Part shown: positions 26,055-35,499 of the stretch, piece after piece
Numbering within the stretch: position 1 is the stretch's first letter
Layout of the letters: every line of letters begins with the position of its first letter
NCBI RefSeq assembly: GCF_006439055.1
Contig: NZ_RCZC01000003.1
Location: 1 to 64,000 of the forward strand
DNA: 64,000 bases
Direction of reading: 5' to 3'
Origin: Sphingomonas glacialis
Lineage (GTDB): Bacteria; Pseudomonadota; Alphaproteobacteria; Sphingomonadales; Sphingomonadaceae
Translations under genes and position numbers: made by a program
Notes under the pieces: generated by a model
Told to the model about the DNA's origin: nothing
What the model saw: the letters and a program-made list of their open reading frames with translations, nothing else
The model's database searches: none

Positions 26055-26569
26055 CCTTCGATCACCTTGCGCGTGAGCCAGGCGGCATGGCGCTCGGCGG
26101 TGTAGAGTCTTGGCGCGTCGCCGGCGCTCAAGCGGTTGTGGACGTGGCGCCAATGGTCGGGTGCCGCGTCGCAGGGATCGACACCGGCGCGCTCGACCGC
26201 GTCGACTGCGGCGAGCACCGCGCGTACCTTGGCCCAGCCCTGGATCGACAGATACAATTCGCCGCCGGGCCGGACGAACGGAGCGGTGGTATAGGCTTCG
26301 CACGGACCGACCGCGCGCAGGATGTCGACGCGCGAATGGACCGTACCAAAGTCATTGGACGCCCAGCGGCAGAGCGCGAACACGGCATTCGGTCGAAAAG
26401 AGACGACGCGCGTCTTGCGGCTGACGATGCGCTCGGCAGCAATTCGGCCGAAGCGTATCCAGTGCTCGAGCCGCTTTTCGATCCAGATGAGTTCGACCTC
26501 CGTCGCGGCATCGCGCGATGCCGGGAGGGCGCGCACGCCGACGCCGTCGCCGGGAAGAGGTCGCCTCAT
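26051..26569 (-). CDS. DUF2840 protein
   Basis: A 172-residue DUF2840 protein, recognised by VELIWIEKRLEHWIRFGR, SFRPNAVFALCRWASNDFGTV and PGGELYLSIQGWAKV. The family is found almost only in conjugative and integrative elements beside the traF peptidase and is of unknown function. It starts the transfer operon DUF2840-traF-DUF736-SLT. A parA gene often stands just before it in related elements; none is seen here. Confidence 0.82.
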   Translation of the reverse strand: MRRPLPGDGVGVRALPASRDAATEVELIWIEKRLEHWIRFGRIAAERIVSRKTRVVSFRPNAVFALCRWASNDFGTVHSRVDILRAVGPCEAYTTAPFVRPGGELYLSIQGWAKVRAVLAAVDAVERAGVDPCDAAPDHWRHVHNRLSAGDAPRLYTAERHAAWLTRKVIEG

Positions 26570-26945
26570 GATGCGTCACCGGAGGCGGCATACAGCGCGC
26601 GCGATGCGCAGCCAATTTGCACGCTCACAGCGTGCGCAATGCAGACCTGCGTTACACCTGCGACGCCGCTCGGCATGCTGATAGCATGCTCGCCGGTCCC
26701 GCCAGCGCGAGTCTTGGGTGGCACCGCGACGGCCGCTCGACAGCGGCGCTCGTGACGGCGCGTACCGCGTTCGTCCACAAGCCGCTGGGGCGTTAGCAAG
26801 AATCCAAAGGATTCTTCTCTATTAGCACCGTTAGAGGGGTGCCAATTCCGCGCAGATTTCTGCGGGTTTCGGGCACATTCCGGTTCCCGATAGGACGACT
26901 CTTGGGTTCCCGATAGGACGTGTCGGTCGGTTCCCGATAGGACGA
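26570..26945. other. Probable replication origin (oriV) region with iterons
   Basis: A gene-free stretch of about 375 bases directly downstream of repA. It holds three iterons (listed separately), two short perfect hairpins at 26619-26635 (GCACGC/GCGTGC) and 26673-26689 (GCATGC/GCATGC), and an AT-rich segment around 26800-26830 that could serve as the unwinding element. A DnaA box lies just inside repA. A parA gene expected here is absent. Confidence 0.6.
26882..26944. repeat. Three direct repeats (iterons) next to repA
   Basis: The 16-mer GGTTCCCGATAGGACG occurs at 26882-26897, 26905-26920 and 26929-26944, with steps of 23 and 24 bases, i.e. about two helical turns. Such regularly spaced repeats beside an initiator gene are binding sites for the Rep protein and set copy number. 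They end one base before the repA stop codon. Confidence 0.85.
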
Positions 26946-27842
26946 TCAGCATGGCTGGTTATCCACAGACTTGAGCTTGAGACGGCGCATCGCGGCGTCG
27001 AGCGGATCGACCGGCAACGGCGCGAAGCGCAGACGCTCGCGTCCGAAGGCGTGCTCGATGGCAAGCGTGTAACCGGGCAGCGGCTGTCGCCGCACGATCG
27101 CGCGAAGCTCGAAGGCGAAGCGCTTGAGCGGCGAGAGCGCGCCCGATTTGAGATGGAGATGCGACACGTCGAAGCTCCAGCCGCCGGACTGGCGGCCGCC
27201 ATGCTTGCGGACGATGCGATACAACCAGCGCTCAAGGCCGCCGGTGAGATCGAAATAGGCGCGGTCGATCGTGAGCACGAGCCCGCGCTCGTGTATGCCG
27301 GCATAGAACCAGTCGGGCAGGATCAGTTCGATGCCGAGCGGCCGACCGCTCGCGTCCAGACGCTCCTGCCATTCGTTGATCCACGAGAAGCGATGCCGCC
27401 GCCGCTGATGCTGTTGGCGGATCGACGTGGCGACGGTGGTCGACTGGAGGCGGTCGAGCGCACATTTCAGGCGATCGTAATTATCGCGGCCGGTACCGCG
27501 CCCGACATAGGTCAGGATCTCGTGCGGCGTCGTCGCCATCAGGCGGGACGTCGGCCGCCCGGCGTCGCGGGCTTCGACGATCTGGCTCGCCGCCCAGATC
27601 AGCACGTCGGCATCCCAGATCGTCGCCATGCCGTGTTCGGGCACGGCCTCGACCGAAATCCAGGTCTCGCCCATGCGGAAGTCGATCGGCGCGGTGCGCT
27701 TCGACTTGGCGAGGCTGAAGAACGGCCAGGTCATCAGGTCTTGCGCATCGCGCGGCGCGAGGTCGCCCGGCACCGACCGGAACAGCTCGAGCTGCCGGCG
27801 CTCGTCGAAAGCGGGAGGCGCGGTGCGCGGCATCCGCATCAT
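26946..27842 (-). CDS. repA: Plasmid-type replication initiator RepA
   Basis: A 298-residue initiator of the RepA/TrfA-like family of alphaproteobacterial elements. QDLMTWPFFSLAKSKRTAPIDF, WDADVLIWAASQIVEA, and SWINEWQERLDASGRPLGIELILPDW cover the paired winged-helix domains. The last codons run into the DnaA box (26959-26967), next to the iterons. Its ATG overlaps the stop of the AlpA-like gene (ATGA). It should bind the iterons and recruit host DnaA and helicase. Confidence 0.87.
   Translation of the reverse strand: MMRMPRTAPPAFDERRQLELFRSVPGDLAPRDAQDLMTWPFFSLAKSKRTAPIDFRMGETWISVEAVPEHGMATIWDADVLIWAASQIVEARDAGRPTSRLMATTPHEILTYVGRGTGRDNYDRLKCALDRLQSTTVATSIRQQHQRRRHRFSWINEWQERLDASGRPLGIELILPDWFYAGIHERGLVLTIDRAYFDLTGGLERWLYRIVRKHGGRQSGGWSFDVSHLHLKSGALSPLKRFAFELRAIVRRQPLPGYTLAIEHAFGRERLRFAPLPVDPLDAAMRRLKLKSVDNQPC
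26959..26967 (+). promoter_or_regulatory. DnaA box
   Basis: A perfect TTATCCACA consensus within the last codons of repA, 15 bases from the nearest iteron. One copy alone could be chance, but its place beside iterons supports a DnaA-assisted origin. Confidence 0.6.
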
Positions 27843-28096
27843 GCCTCGGCCGGGCGACGGCGCGCCGGATAGACGGTGCCGGAGCCGGTATCGGAGGTCG
27901 AGCGCCGCGTACCGATCGCCGCCCAGGCTTCAAGGTCGTCGATCGCATAGACGACACGACCGCCCAGCCGACGAAAGATCGGTCCGGTACCATAGCAGCG
28001 ATGCTTTTCGAGCGTGCGCGGGGAAAGGCCGAGATGGATCGCAGCATCGGGTGTCTTCAGAAAGCGCGGGCGCTGTGCGAGGGCTTCTGGCGGCAT
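27839..28096 (-). CDS. AlpA/excisionase-like helix-turn-helix protein
   Basis: An 85-residue MerR/AlpA-like DNA-binding protein: RFLKTPDAAIHLGLSPRTLEKHRCYGTGPI followed by RRLGGRVVYAIDDLEAW, the classic helix-turn-helix with wing. Genes of this kind regularly stand before repA in these elements and may control it or act in excision. ATG 28096 was chosen since upstream codons are not protein-like. Its stop overlaps repA. Confidence 0.85.
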   Translation of the reverse strand: MPPEALAQRPRFLKTPDAAIHLGLSPRTLEKHRCYGTGPIFRRLGGRVVYAIDDLEAWAAIGTRRSTSDTGSGTVYPARRRPAEA

Positions 28097-28191
28097 GATC
28101 GTCCTCCGTCGATGCACCGGCCGGCATGGGTCGGTGCGGAACCATGAGGCGGACAATGGCGGAGCAGGGCCGGCGCCCCGGAGCGGCTATT

Positions 28192-28984
28192 TCAGGCTGT
28201 CGACTTTTGTCGCCCCCCGAGGCTGCCGCGGAGCAGCGTGCGATAGCCCCCGCGCATCAGGGCAAGCGCCTCCTCGATCAGACGTTGCGTCCGCCGGCGC
28301 TCGGTCGACGACTTCCACTCCATGCCGCGGCCGATCGACATGCCGGGATAGATCAGGCGACGCGCGATATCGTGCGATGTCGGGCGGGGTTGGGTTTGCA
28401 GCGTGTCGAGAATGTCGAGCAACAGGTCGAGGCGCTGTCGCTGAAACGGTGTGGGCCGAAAGGCGCCGGCGCTGCGCGTCGGCGGCGCGCCGCCGATACG
28501 GCGATCGAGCCGCCAGGCCGCTTGGCGGCGGACCTCGATCGCCGGGTCGCGGACGATGATATAGGCGAGCGGTTGCTCGGGTAGCGTAGAGCGCAACCAG
28601 AGGTGATGGGGCCCATCTATGTCGCCCAGGACAAGATGACGCCCATCCGACAAGGCGCGGTCCGCGAGAATCAGCGGCCAGTCCCGGAGATCCAGGGGCC
28701 GCGCGTCGGCGATATCGGCAGGTGCCGCGTCGAGAATGACGGTCGCAGGCGATGTCGATGGCGGCCAGAGCGCCGGTTCGCTAGCCGGGACGGCGTCCGG
28801 CGCACTCGGGAAAGCACAAGCCCCATCGACGGGCCATCACCTCCTGCGCAGATGTGGGGAGATCGTGTGCCAGCGCCTGATAGTCCTGGCGATAGGCGGG
28901 GTTACGGCGCAGGAATTCCTGCGCGAAACCGGCGAAATCCAAACTCCGCCGCGCTGACCGCTCCACCTTGTCTTCGCCGGCCAT
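28192..28984 (-). pseudogene. DUF6499-DUF2285 protein, frameshifted
   Basis: The two halves normally form one protein of about 260 residues. The N-terminal DUF6499 half reads DFAGFAQEFLRRNPAYRQDY and ends RRWGLCFP. The DUF2285 half then resumes in the next frame with DAVPASEPALWPP and continues through LRSTLPEQPLAYIIVRD to the stop at 28192. The switch lies in a CCC run at about 28807-28810, where removing one C restores the frame. Either a real one-base insertion or a homopolymer error explains it. DUF2285 proteins belong to the element backbone, and their function is poorly known. Confidence 0.75.
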
Positions 28985-29207
28985 CGCCAGGTCCTCCGAG
29001 GTCGGGAGGAAGCATGGAAGGACCGGACGATCCGGACCATTCCAGCTTGTAGCGGGGTCTATCCCCTGAAGTTGGGAGGGGTTGCGAAGGCCGTGCCGAG
29101 CCTACGCCCCGGAGGGACCGACGCTTTCGGCGCGTCACGGGATTGCTTGCCAGACGACGTTCCACCCGTCGGCAGAGCCGCACGTCCCTTCGCCAGCGCC
29201 TGCAGGT

Positions 29208-29588
29208 TCAACTGCGCGAAGGGGGCGCTGCCATATCCCGCAAAAGGCGAGCGATCACCTGGCCCGGATCTGTCGGCTTCATTATCACGGGCAGATCTGG
29301 ATGCCGCTCCGCCAGCACCACGGGCGGTCCGGTTCCGGTATGCACGACGAAGGGAAGTGCCTGCTCGAGCAGGACCAATGCAACGGGCGCAACGTCGCGG
29401 TCGATCAGATTCGCGTCGATCACGGCCGCGTGGATTCCGCCCAGCGCGATCAATTCCAACGCGTGCACGACCGTGTCGGCAGGGCCGACGACGATGCCCC
29501 CACTATCTTTAACCGCCATCTCCAGGCCGAGCGCGATGATCGGATCATCTTCCACGATCAGGATCGAGAGTTTGTCCGCTACAGCCAC
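29208..29588 (-). CDS. Stand-alone response-regulator receiver protein
   Basis: A 126-residue single-domain receiver. The acidic pair is in ILIVEDDPIIALGLEMAV, the phosphorylated Asp in HAAVIDANLID, and the conserved Lys region is VIMKPTDPGQVIARL. There is no output domain. No kinase is nearby, so it may act as a phosphate sink or partner of a host kinase. Receivers of this kind are common in sphingomonads. Confidence 0.85.
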   Translation of the reverse strand: MAVADKLSILIVEDDPIIALGLEMAVKDSGGIVVGPADTVVHALELIALGGIHAAVIDANLIDRDVAPVALVLLEQALPFVVHTGTGPPVVLAERHPDLPVIMKPTDPGQVIARLLRDMAAPPSRS

Positions 29589-29797
29589 CCTCCCCGTGCG
29601 AGCAATGCGCCGCTCACCTACAAATCCCTCGGATTTTCCTGTGGTTAAAGGCTAACACCCTTTATTTCGATCAGTTCCAATTTCTCTAATCTGCGTTGAA
29701 AACCTCGATTGCGCCGGCCAGCGTCCGCATTGGTCAAGCCGGTCGAACCACGGCGTGGATCTATCGCGGAACGCATCCATCAGCGGTCAGAGGGGAA

Positions 29798-29822
29798 CCC
29801 CGCCCGGCGGTGCCGGGCGGGG
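29798..29822 (-). terminator. Intrinsic terminator behind DUF736
   Basis: A perfect 10-bp GC-rich stem (CCCCGCCCGG) with a 5-base loop begins ten bases beyond the DUF736 stop on the minus strand. It is followed on that strand by a pyrimidine-rich TTCCCCTCT. Confidence 0.7.
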
Positions 29823-29832
29823 CCGTGTCGGC

Positions 29833-30156
29833 TCAGTCGTTGGTGGCGCGGCGCGCGCGCGACCAGATCAGCGTGTAGCCCTCGCCCTCTGCATCATCGA
29901 ACAGATTGGCGAAGATGGGGGCGGTGAAGCTGGGATCGTCGAGCTTGACCGAGAGATAGTCGCGCTGTTCGGCGGAGCGCTTGGCCCAGGCGGCGCCGAT
30001 CTCGGCGCGGCCGACATAGATGCGGTGGCTGGGGGCGGTGTCGTTGCTGCGATTCTCCTCGGGCACGATCCGGACGCCCTTGGTCTGGACGCTGAGGGTG
30101 ACGATTTCGCCGTGATATTCAGAGCCGACCTTCTTGAAGCTGCCGATGTTCGCCAT
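29833..30156 (-). CDS. DUF736 protein (second copy)
   Basis: A 107-residue DUF736 protein with the standard start MANIGSFKKVGSEYHGEIVTL, the central RIYVGRAEIGAAWAK, and DYLSVKLDDPSFTAPIFA near the end. It is closer to the family consensus than the copy at 25129-25464. It seems to be transcribed alone, with a terminator directly behind. Function unknown; typical cargo of conjugative elements. Confidence 0.88.
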   Translation of the reverse strand: MANIGSFKKVGSEYHGEIVTLSVQTKGVRIVPEENRSNDTAPSHRIYVGRAEIGAAWAKRSAEQRDYLSVKLDDPSFTAPIFANLFDDAEGEGYTLIWSRARRATND

Positions 30157-30596
30157 GATTTTGGTCCTTCGATTGTCGAGGCCGCCCTATGCGTCTCGAT
30201 GGCGTCGAGGAGCCGGAGGCGAGCGCCGCCGCAGCTCTGCCCGCAGCGAAGCGGAGGACCGCGCGAACGCCGCTTTCTTGTCTCGCGAGGAATGGGCTTT
30301 AGCCCAGGGGAAGAAAGGGACGGGCACGCGGTTGCGGCTCAGGCGCTCGAGGCGCAGCCGTCCTCCGGCTAGACAGCCATCACCGAGACATCAGGCGGCC
30401 TTGATCCCACGAAGGACGTGTCGTGGCGCAAAGGCGATCATGCTCGGTCCTCGAAATCCGGGCATCCGCACCCACGTCTACAGCTTGGCGACTCGTTCGT
30501 GCTGAAGCGGCAGAACCCACACTGCCCCGAGCCAGGGGGTCGATCCCGGCCGAGGCGTCGGGAACACCTGCTCCCAGCCTATGCCGATTGCAGCCG
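30157..30596. other. Gene-free stretch between DUF736 and a membrane-protein gene
   Basis: About 440 bases of GC-rich sequence. Open frames are present on both strands, but none looks like a protein. The part next to 30156 should contain the DUF736 promoter. Confidence 0.3.
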
Positions 30597-31010
30597 TCAC
30601 TCCCGAAGCTCAGGTCCCGCTCTTTGCAACAGCTTCTGCCACGCGACCGATCCGACGTAGAGGGCAGCGGCCACTGCCAGGACGCAGCGTGCCACGCTCC
30701 CGACTGGTGCCGCCACGGTCCAGACGGCATTGAAGGCGACCACGGCCGCCGGTCCGGCAAAACCGAGCAACACCAAAATCCGCATAACGGGGTTGGACAG
30801 ATGCCGCATCGCGACATGCCCGAACGCGGTGACCGCGAGCGCGACGCCGCCGGCGGCGAGGAGCGATTGCAAAAGGGTGCCGTCCGCGGAGCGGACGACG
30901 AAGAACGCCGCCACGGCGGCGGCCACCGGCAAGGCATTGAGCGCGAGGTGGACCATCAGGCGCGCCATGATGGAGGCGACGAGGACCAGAATCGGGACAG
31001 CCAGAAACAC
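30597..31010 (-). CDS. Small integral membrane protein of unknown function
   Basis: A 137-residue, strongly hydrophobic protein with about four membrane spans (MFLAVPILVLVASIMARLMV; LPVAAAVAAFFVV; MRILVLLGFAGPAAVVAF; VARCVLAVAAALYVGSVAW) and short polar links. No family is recognised. It stands between parB and the DUF736 gene, so it belongs to the element backbone. Its start lies in a stretch without a clear ribosome site. Confidence 0.6.
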   Translation of the reverse strand: MFLAVPILVLVASIMARLMVHLALNALPVAAAVAAFFVVRSADGTLLQSLLAAGGVALAVTAFGHVAMRHLSNPVMRILVLLGFAGPAAVVAFNAVWTVAAPVGSVARCVLAVAAALYVGSVAWQKLLQRAGPELRE

Positions 31011-31236
31011 GAGCGTTCTCCCTGACGACCGCGGTCATCGACCGAGGCCCTCGAACGCCCTCTCCACCATCGCCACAGCGCCACTGTTCCTCCATTCTAC
31101 AACAGCTCGGGCCGCGGAGAAAAGCGCGCCCGCCGGGTTCACCCGCCGCTGTTCCGCAGAACCTATGACCTGCTGCCTAGGGCCGCGCCGCGTGCCGCAG
31201 GTGCGCGGCGCGGCCGGATTTTGGCGCGGGTACAAG

Positions 31237-31262
31237 GAGGCGGCGGGCACGCCCGCCGCCTC
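31237..31262 (-). terminator. Hairpin behind parB
   Basis: A perfect 12-bp GC-rich inverted repeat (GAGGCGGCGGGC) with a 2-base centre lies 7 bases after the parB stop on the minus strand. There is no strong T run, so termination efficiency is uncertain. Confidence 0.6.
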
Positions 31263-31269
31263 GATCGTG

Positions 31270-33084
31270 TCAGGCAGCGACTGCCTGAACCGCGTCATCG
31301 TTGTCCGGCTGAGCGGCATCCTGTTCGGGCGCTTCCTCGACGCGTTCGGCATCGATCGCCTGGCGCGCGCCCACCATTCTGGCATGCGCCGCGACGGTGC
31401 CGACGCCGCCGCGCGCGGTGTAAGCGGACGGTGGGAACGCCATCCAGCGTGGCACCCAATGCTCGCGCTTCTCGCGCCCGCCGACGCCGCCGAGATGATC
31501 GGCGATGATCCGCCGCAGTGTCTTCGCCTTTTCGCCCGCATTGGCGTCGGCCACCATCGGCCCCGCGACCTCGGCGGTCATGCCGAGCAACACCTCGCGG
31601 TCGCGGATCAGGTCGAGCAAGGCCGCGTCCGCCTGCCAGTAGCGCTCCATCCGCACGGCGAGATGCAGGCCGACCGCCTCGACGACGGCGCTCCCTGCCG
31701 CAAGGCTTTCGCCCATGACGATCGCGACGACATCGAGCACCGCCGGATCAGGTAGGTCGAGCAGGCGCAGGAAGATCGCCGAGAGGCGATCTCCGGCCGG
31801 GCCAGAGGCGTGGCCGTGACCGCCGAGCACGGTCGGTTCTTCTGGCGAGAAGCCGAGGACCCTGAGCACCGCGCGCCGCCGCGCGTCGAACGTTGCTTCG
31901 CCTTGGGCATTCTCGACGCTTTCCGCGATAGCGTCGTTATGCGCGGACTGCGGCTCGGGCCGGACCGCCCACAGGTGGGAGCCGGTGATGGCGTGCGCGA
32001 CCATCAAGCGCAGTGCGACCCCCAGCGCATCGATCAGCGCGGCGCGCACGGCGGCATGACGATGCAGATGGACATAGGTCTGCTGCGGTCCGGTCATTTC
32101 CGGACGGACGGGCTCAAGCGCGGCGGCAGTGCATTCTCCCTTGGCAATCCGCGCCGCCTCCTTGCGGCTGAGATAGCCTTCGTGAAACACCACCTCGCCG
32201 CTGGAACGGACATCGACATAGACGCGCCCGCCCTTGCGCTTGGCGCTCTTTTCATAGTCCCACGACGCGAACTGTTCGGACGGGGGGACGATCACGACGT
32301 CGCCCCAGCCCGCCGCCAGATAGGCGACGCGCCGCGTCTCGATCTCGGCGTTCTGCGCGGTCCAGAACGCCTCGCTATCCGCGAAATAGCGGTCCTCGCC
32401 GAACAGGTCGGTGACGATCGCCCCCACATAGGCCGTGACGTCGAACAGCGCGTGCGACGCGGCGATGGAATGCCCGCCGAACAGCCACGCCTTCAATTGA
32501 TGACCGACCGGCGCGCGACTGTCCGGATCGTCGAGCAAGGCCAGCCATGCCTTTTGCTGGCTCTTGCTGGCAAGCGTCAGGTGGCGGACGGTCGCGCGGT
32601 CGATCTTCTGCGCGGCATAGAGGTTCCGGATGCGCGGCAGCAGATTGCCGAGCGCCAGCACGCGCTTGATCGTCAGTGCGGGGAGGCCGAAGGTATCGCC
32701 GATATCGTCGAGACTGCGGCCCTCGCGCACCAATCGGGTAAAGGTTCCCCATTGGGTCACCTCATCGGCATCGAGCCGCGCCAGATTTTCAATCAGCGAG
32801 GCTTCGATGGCAGCGGCATCGTCGCTGTCATCGAGGATCGCGCACGGCAACGGCTCGGCCTCGCCGCGCTCTGCGGCGACGATCTGGGCCGCGTGGAAGC
32901 GGCGACTTCCCGCGACGATCTCGAAGGCGTCAGGCGCGCCATTGGAGCGGAACAGCAGCGTCTGGAGCACACCCCGGCTGCGCACGGTCGGCAGGATGTC
33001 GGACACGTCCGGGGCCTTCCTGGCATAGCGCATGTTGGTCTTGCTGACGGACAGCTTGTCGAGCGCAATAAAATCGAGTTTCAT
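31270..33084 (-). CDS. ParB/Spo0J-family protein
   Basis: A 604-residue ParB-type protein. The N-terminal domain starts FIALDKLSVSKTNMRYA, has the nucleotide-binding FEIVAGSRRFHAAQI (GxRR motif), and EASLIENLARLDADEVTQW, followed by an HTH (DDIGDTFGLPALTIKRVLAL). The long C-terminal part resembles the large ParB proteins carried by alphaproteobacterial integrative elements rather than the 300-residue chromosomal ParB. No parA is beside it. It could act in segregation or in control of transfer genes. Confidence 0.85.
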   Translation of the reverse strand: MKLDFIALDKLSVSKTNMRYARKAPDVSDILPTVRSRGVLQTLLFRSNGAPDAFEIVAGSRRFHAAQIVAAERGEAEPLPCAILDDSDDAAAIEASLIENLARLDADEVTQWGTFTRLVREGRSLDDIGDTFGLPALTIKRVLALGNLLPRIRNLYAAQKIDRATVRHLTLASKSQQKAWLALLDDPDSRAPVGHQLKAWLFGGHSIAASHALFDVTAYVGAIVTDLFGEDRYFADSEAFWTAQNAEIETRRVAYLAAGWGDVVIVPPSEQFASWDYEKSAKRKGGRVYVDVRSSGEVVFHEGYLSRKEAARIAKGECTAAALEPVRPEMTGPQQTYVHLHRHAAVRAALIDALGVALRLMVAHAITGSHLWAVRPEPQSAHNDAIAESVENAQGEATFDARRRAVLRVLGFSPEEPTVLGGHGHASGPAGDRLSAIFLRLLDLPDPAVLDVVAIVMGESLAAGSAVVEAVGLHLAVRMERYWQADAALLDLIRDREVLLGMTAEVAGPMVADANAGEKAKTLRRIIADHLGGVGGREKREHWVPRWMAFPPSAYTARGGVGTVAAHARMVGARQAIDAERVEEAPEQDAAQPDNDDAVQAVAA

Positions 33085-33173
33085 CGAACTACTCCTTGTG
33101 AGTGCCGGTCCCGTCCTTGTTGATCGCTGGGGTAGCGGGGCCGGTTTGGATTGCGGCGAGAACGCGCCGCGCG

Positions 33174-33578
33174 TCAGCCGTCCCTGGGATCGGACGGAAG
33201 CTCTGGTTCCGGCGCGGGCCCTGCGCGCCGCAGGATGGATTGGGCGCTCAGGATCGAGCCGGTCACCCGCGCGGCTTCTGCCCAGCGCGACAGCGGGATA
33301 TCACTGGCGAAACCGATATCCCGCTCGATGCCGAGGCCGAGGCGCAGGCGGATGCGCGCCAGTTCGGACAGGCTGAAATAGCCAAGCTCGGGACAGCCGA
33401 ACCCGAGATCGGCAAGGCCGAACAGCACGTCGCCGTCATCGTCCAATTCGGTCGCCAGCCATGTGGCGGGCCCGACGGGATTGAACAGTTTGAGGACAGG
33501 CGGGATCGTGACCGGGCATACCGGCCGTCTCCGCATTGGCGCGCAGCACTGCGCGCAGGTCTGGGGTCAGCAATTCAT
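33174..33578 (-). pseudogene. DUF2958 protein with a frame-disturbed 5' end
   Basis: The frame from ATG 33536 gives PPVLKLFNPVGPATWLATEL and DVLFGLADLGFGCPELGYF, a clear DUF2958 core. The conserved N-terminus (ELLTPDLRAVLRANAETAG) lies upstream in another frame behind an ATG at 33578. One missing base after that ATG (ATGAATTG for ATGGAATTG) and one extra near 33507 would explain it. The intact protein would have about 135 residues. As it stands, translation might start at 33536 and give 120 residues. DUF2958 is a backbone protein of unknown function. Confidence 0.72.
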
Positions 33579-33618
33579 GACGGTTGCTCCTTCAAATCGG
33601 GGATAAGAGACACCGCGC

Positions 33619-34659
33619 TCACGCGGCGTCGCGACGGGCGGGATGCTCGGCGTCCGCGTCGCGATGCCGCGCAAGCAGCCAGTCGGCGGCCTTGCTGGCG
33701 GCACTGGCGGCGCGGAAGATCGCGCGGGCATCGCCGCGCAGCACGTCGAGCCAGCTGGCCAGATAATCGGCATGCCGGACGGTCGGCACGATGCCGAGCG
33801 CCGCACACAGGAAAGCGGAACCGAGTTCGGCGACCAGTTCTTCGCGCGCATAGCCTTCGGACCCGAACGCATTGGCGAGATCGCGCGCGAGCCGGGTCGA
33901 GTGACCGGTCGCGTGGGTCAGTTCGTGCAGGCAGGTCCGGTAATAGTTGACGGCATCGAAGAAGGCGGACTGCGGCGGAACCACCACGAGATCGGGGCCG
34001 GGCGCATAGAAGGCGCGGTATCCGCCGACCTGAAAGGCGATGCCACTGGCAGCGATCACTTCCTCGGCAAGCGGCACGGCGCATTCGTCGGGGAGCGGCG
34101 CGGGATCGGCCGCAAGCCCCTCGCGCAAGCCTTCGCACTGCGCGACGTTGAAGACGGTAAAGCGCTTGAGAAACGCGACCTGCCGGGGTTGTCGGGCTTC
34201 GCTGCCCCGCAGCGAACCCTGTTCGCCACCCCCCTCCCCCGTATCGCGCGCGCGTTCCTTTTCGCTCTCGGGCGTGAAGCGATCGGCATAGACCACGGTG
34301 GTTCCGCGTTCGCCCTTGCGGACGCACCCGCCCGCCTCGATCGCCTGCCGGAAGGTCAGCCAGCTCTGCGACGGATAGCCCCGCTCGATCACGTTCGCCC
34401 ACAGGATCAGGACGTTTATCCCCGAATAGGGCCGCCCCGTAAGCGCGTTGCGCGGCATGCCGGGCGCGACCGCGCCGCCTGCCTTCCATGGCTGAACCCA
34501 AGGAAACCGCCCCGCCTCCAGTTCGGCGATGATCCGGCTGGTAACCTCTTGATAGAGGTCCCCGCGTGGACTGACCGGCACGGGCGAAGCGACGGCCCCC
34601 TGCGCCTTGCTCTTTCCCGAACGCCGACCCTTGGCACGCGCTGTGTTGCTCGACCGCAT
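33619..34659 (-). CDS. ardC: ArdC-like antirestriction protein
   Basis: A 346-residue ArdC-family protein. The N-terminal ssDNA-binding domain (DUF1738) is seen in DLYQEVTSRIIAELEAGRFPWVQPW, NALTGRPYSGINVLILW and VRKGERGTTVVYADRF. The C-terminal zincin-like metallopeptidase has CLHELTHATGHSTRL (HExxH plus third His) and EELVAELGSAFL. ArdC protects entering single-stranded DNA from the restriction systems of a recipient. It heads the gene set on this strand and marks the edge of the element. Confidence 0.9.
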   Translation of the reverse strand: MRSSNTARAKGRRSGKSKAQGAVASPVPVSPRGDLYQEVTSRIIAELEAGRFPWVQPWKAGGAVAPGMPRNALTGRPYSGINVLILWANVIERGYPSQSWLTFRQAIEAGGCVRKGERGTTVVYADRFTPESEKERARDTGEGGGEQGSLRGSEARQPRQVAFLKRFTVFNVAQCEGLREGLAADPAPLPDECAVPLAEEVIAASGIAFQVGGYRAFYAPGPDLVVVPPQSAFFDAVNYYRTCLHELTHATGHSTRLARDLANAFGSEGYAREELVAELGSAFLCAALGIVPTVRHADYLASWLDVLRGDARAIFRAASAASKAADWLLARHRDADAEHPARRDAA

Positions 34660-35222
34660 GGCTCACCTCCAACACCGCCCAAAAACCACCATGGCCACCC
34701 CCGGAAAGCGGGGGGTGGGCGGCGAGAGCGACTGGAGAGGCCCGCTTGAGCGGCGGCTGCACCCGAAGGGGCGAAACGGAAGTGGAGCAGTCGGGCGCAG
34801 CCCGACTTGCGGCCGCCGCGGGCGGGCCTAGCAGGGAGCGCCGACCATTCCCCGCTTGCTGGGAGTGGCCTCACAGACACGCTGTCGCGCGCGAGCGCGG
34901 CGTCCATATCCCGGACGGCAAGGCCGGCCGACCCCAGCGATCGTCACCATCGGCCGAGACCCGTAAGGGGCTCGGGGGTGCACGGCCAAGTGCAGCCTAG
35001 AGCGCGGTCGCGCGCCAGCGCGAGGGGCCCCGCGTGCCTTTTCACCAGATGGCGTGCTGTGATCCGAGATTCTCGACGACTCGAAGTGCTCCTCATGACG
35101 ATGGCACGATGGATTTCGAGGGAGATCTCGGCGATCGTGCCCGTGCCAAGCAATACCCGGGCTGGGGTGGAAATTAAGCCAGCCGAAGATTGGGACACAG
35201 CGATGCCGATGGCTGGAGAGTG
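34660..35222. other. Gene-free stretch at the element edge
   Basis: About 560 bases without a recognisable gene. The first part contains the ardC promoter. Longer open frames on both strands show no family resemblance. Being at the border between the element backbone and host-like genes, this is where an attachment site might be looked for, but no direct repeat was found. Confidence 0.35.
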
Positions 35223-35419
35223 ATGTTGTCCGACGAGAATGCAATCAATGCGGTCAACTGGCCACCGAACCCACGATTGCCTGGCTTTCCAATCACAACA
35301 ATCGATTCTCGCCCGAAGACGTGCCCGCGTTCCTGCGGTTGATGCACACCACGCTCGCTGAGCGAGCGAGCAACGCAACCGATTCTGAAATCAGTTCGGA
35401 AGACACCGCACCGGATTGA
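35223..35419 (+). pseudogene. MucR/Ros-family regulator remnant
   Basis: ATG 35223 gives MLSDENAINAVN. The next frame then continues LATEPTIAWLSNHNNRFSPE and DVPAFLRLMHTTLAE to a stop at 35419. This matches the N-terminal part of MucR-type regulators. A lost base near 35258 (AACTGG for AACCTGG) breaks the frame, and the C-terminal zinc-finger domain is missing. Confidence 0.5.
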
Positions 35420-35499
35420 TCTACGATCTCTCCGCCCGCTGGGTAACCAGCGGACGGATGGTATCCTGGTGCTGGGCGGCGTAGCATCTGTCCCCTGCA

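Noticed and set aside
26882..26944. Iterons as a CRISPR array
   Set aside because: Only three 16-base repeats with 7-8-base gaps, directly beside repA; spacing is that of initiator-binding sites.
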